A stretch of 64,000 bases of DNA from Vigna angularis (taxonomy: Eukaryota > Streptophyta > Magnoliopsida > Fabales > Fabaceae): positions 22,312,289 to 22,376,288 of the forward strand of contig NC_068972.1 in NCBI RefSeq assembly GCF_016808095.1, written 5' to 3'. Positions 63,090 to 64,000 of the stretch are shown piece after piece (within the stretch, counting starts at the first letter, position 1; each line of letters begins with the position of its first letter). The notes under the pieces were generated by a model that was not told the origin of the DNA, made no database searches, and saw nothing but the letters and a program-made list of their open reading frames with translations. Position numbers and translations under genes: made by a program.

Positions 63090-63800
63090 ACACATTCTCC
63101 ACCATACGCTCATTACCAGACGTTCACCATTAGACACTTACCACCATACGCTTACCACCAGACATTCACCATCATACGCTCACCACCATATGCTCACCAC
63201 TAGACACTTACCACTGAACCCTTACCATCAGACGCTCATCACTAGACATTTACCAATAAACGTTCACCACCATACGCTCATCACCAGACATTTACCATCA
63301 GACGCTCACCACCAGAAGCTCATCAATAGACGCTTACCATTAGACTCTCACCACCAGACGCTCATCATCAGACCCTTACCTCTAGACGCTCACCACTAGA
63401 CACTTACTACTAGACGCTCATCACCAAACCCTCATCACTAGACCCTTACCTCTAGATGCTCACCACCAGACGCTCATCACCAAACGCTTACCACCAAACC
63501 CTCATCGCCATATGTTTACCACCAAACGTTCACCACTAGATGTTCATCACCAGACGCTTACCACCATACGCTCACCACCAAAGGCTCATCAACAAACACT
63601 TACCACCAGACGCTCATCACCAAATGCTCATTGTCAAACACTTACCACCAGATGTTTACTAGCATACGTTCACCACCAAACGCTCATCATCAGACGCTTA
63701 CCACCAGACGCTCACCACTAAACATTCATCACCACACGTTCATCCCTAAGCACTTACCACCATATGCACACCACCAGACGTTCATCACTAAACGCTTTTC
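63090..63800. repeat. 14-bp minisatellite, about 50 degenerate copies
   Basis: The unit is close to ACCACCAGACGCTC, with variants ACCATCATACGCTC and ATCACCAAACGCTT. ORFs across it repeat His/Thr/Arg/Leu phrases only because of the 14-bp period. It lies in gypsy-type LTR sequence right of the hAT element. Confidence 0.9.
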
Positions 63801-64000
63801 ACCAAACATGTCTAATAACTCAGTTTCACTCTTAGACGCATCTAACAACCCTGAAAACATTCTTAAGACTAACTAGCCACTGTGACACCACGGCTAACCC
63901 TAAATCAAGACCATTTCTCAACCAAATCTCAATTTATTAATAACCAAATGTCCAACAATAAGATGATCTACCAATGTAGAATTTTCTACACAAAAGTAAT

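Larger units (their letters stand above)
47331..64000. mobile_element. Gypsy-type LTR sequence, split by a hAT element, runs off the window
   Basis: The part at about 47331-47829, and its continuation at 62613-64000, resembles the outer solo LTR at 257. Both have TAATATCC-like starts and CCTAAG(C/T)TCACACCATT(C/A)A(A/G)GGTGATCAT near the transcription-start region (418-455 versus 47609-47640), then CCGAAT/ATTCGGAT phrases. The left end is diverged and the right end lies outside the window, so no duplication can be tested. No gag or pol is visible. Confidence 0.55.

Noticed and set aside
63090..63800. Possible CRISPR-like array
   Set aside because: Units are directly contiguous, degenerate and without unique spacers, and the window is plant DNA.
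63190..63876. His/Leu/Thr repeat ORFs resembling a repetitive protein
   Set aside because: Produced by the 14-bp minisatellite period; no unique domain or splice context.

Overview
This is eukaryotic nuclear DNA from a flowering plant. It is AT-rich, has spliced genes with GT-AG introns, and carries plant-type LTR retrotransposons (Ty1/copia and Athila-like Ty3/gypsy) and plant MULE, hAT and CACTA transposons. The repeat types look legume-like (a Vigna/Phaseolus kind of genome), but that is an impression from memory; only 'eudicot plant' is firm. No bacterial genes, CRISPR arrays, rRNA or tRNA genes were seen.

The window is mostly nested transposable elements, and most can be delimited by matching target-site duplications (TSDs). 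(A) 1-13530: a degenerate tandem repeat is split by a solo-LTR-like element (257-13307, TSD AGTTG). That holds a second LTR-type element (2187-12935, TSD CAAAG), which in turn holds a Mutator-like element (7376-12788, 172-bp near-identical inverted repeats, 9-bp TSD). The MULE has a MuDR-type transposase with two nonsense codons and a convergent, intact spliced gene for a small GRF-zinc-finger/membrane protein. (B) 14723-20555: a minus-strand copia element (TSD CAATT) interrupted by a non-autonomous CACTA element (17478-18592). (C) 21694-29094: a plus-strand copia element whose pol is split by a 2.64-kb solo LTR (24765-27404, TSD CACTT). (D) 31406-32879: a non-autonomous hAT element (TSD ATCCTGGT).

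Two ordinary host genes lie between the repeats, both on the minus strand with complete exon structures. One is a PhzF-family isomerase-like gene (34515-36533, 6 exons, 306 aa), which has Val where the family normally has its catalytic Glu. The other is an R3H-domain nucleic-acid-binding protein gene (43490-46129, 7 exons, 241 aa). Between them are a decayed copia gag (about 37297-38670) and a MULE-like element with a broken CCDC124-like host gene fragment (40379-42317, Pack-MULE-like). A short aconitase-like fragment lies near 31042.

(E) 47331 to the window end: a gypsy-type LTR sequence contains a 14.8-kb hAT element (47830-62604, TSD ATGGGGAC). Its BED-finger transposase is broken by stops and a frameshift. 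Inside it is a very young, non-autonomous Athila-like retrotransposon (53184-62231, TSD GTTTG), whose two 2878-bp LTRs differ at about eight bases by eye. A 14-bp minisatellite (63090-63800) lies in the LTR sequence to the right.

No operon-like cooperation between genes is expected. The functional units are the two host genes and, within the MULE, the transposase plus companion gene.
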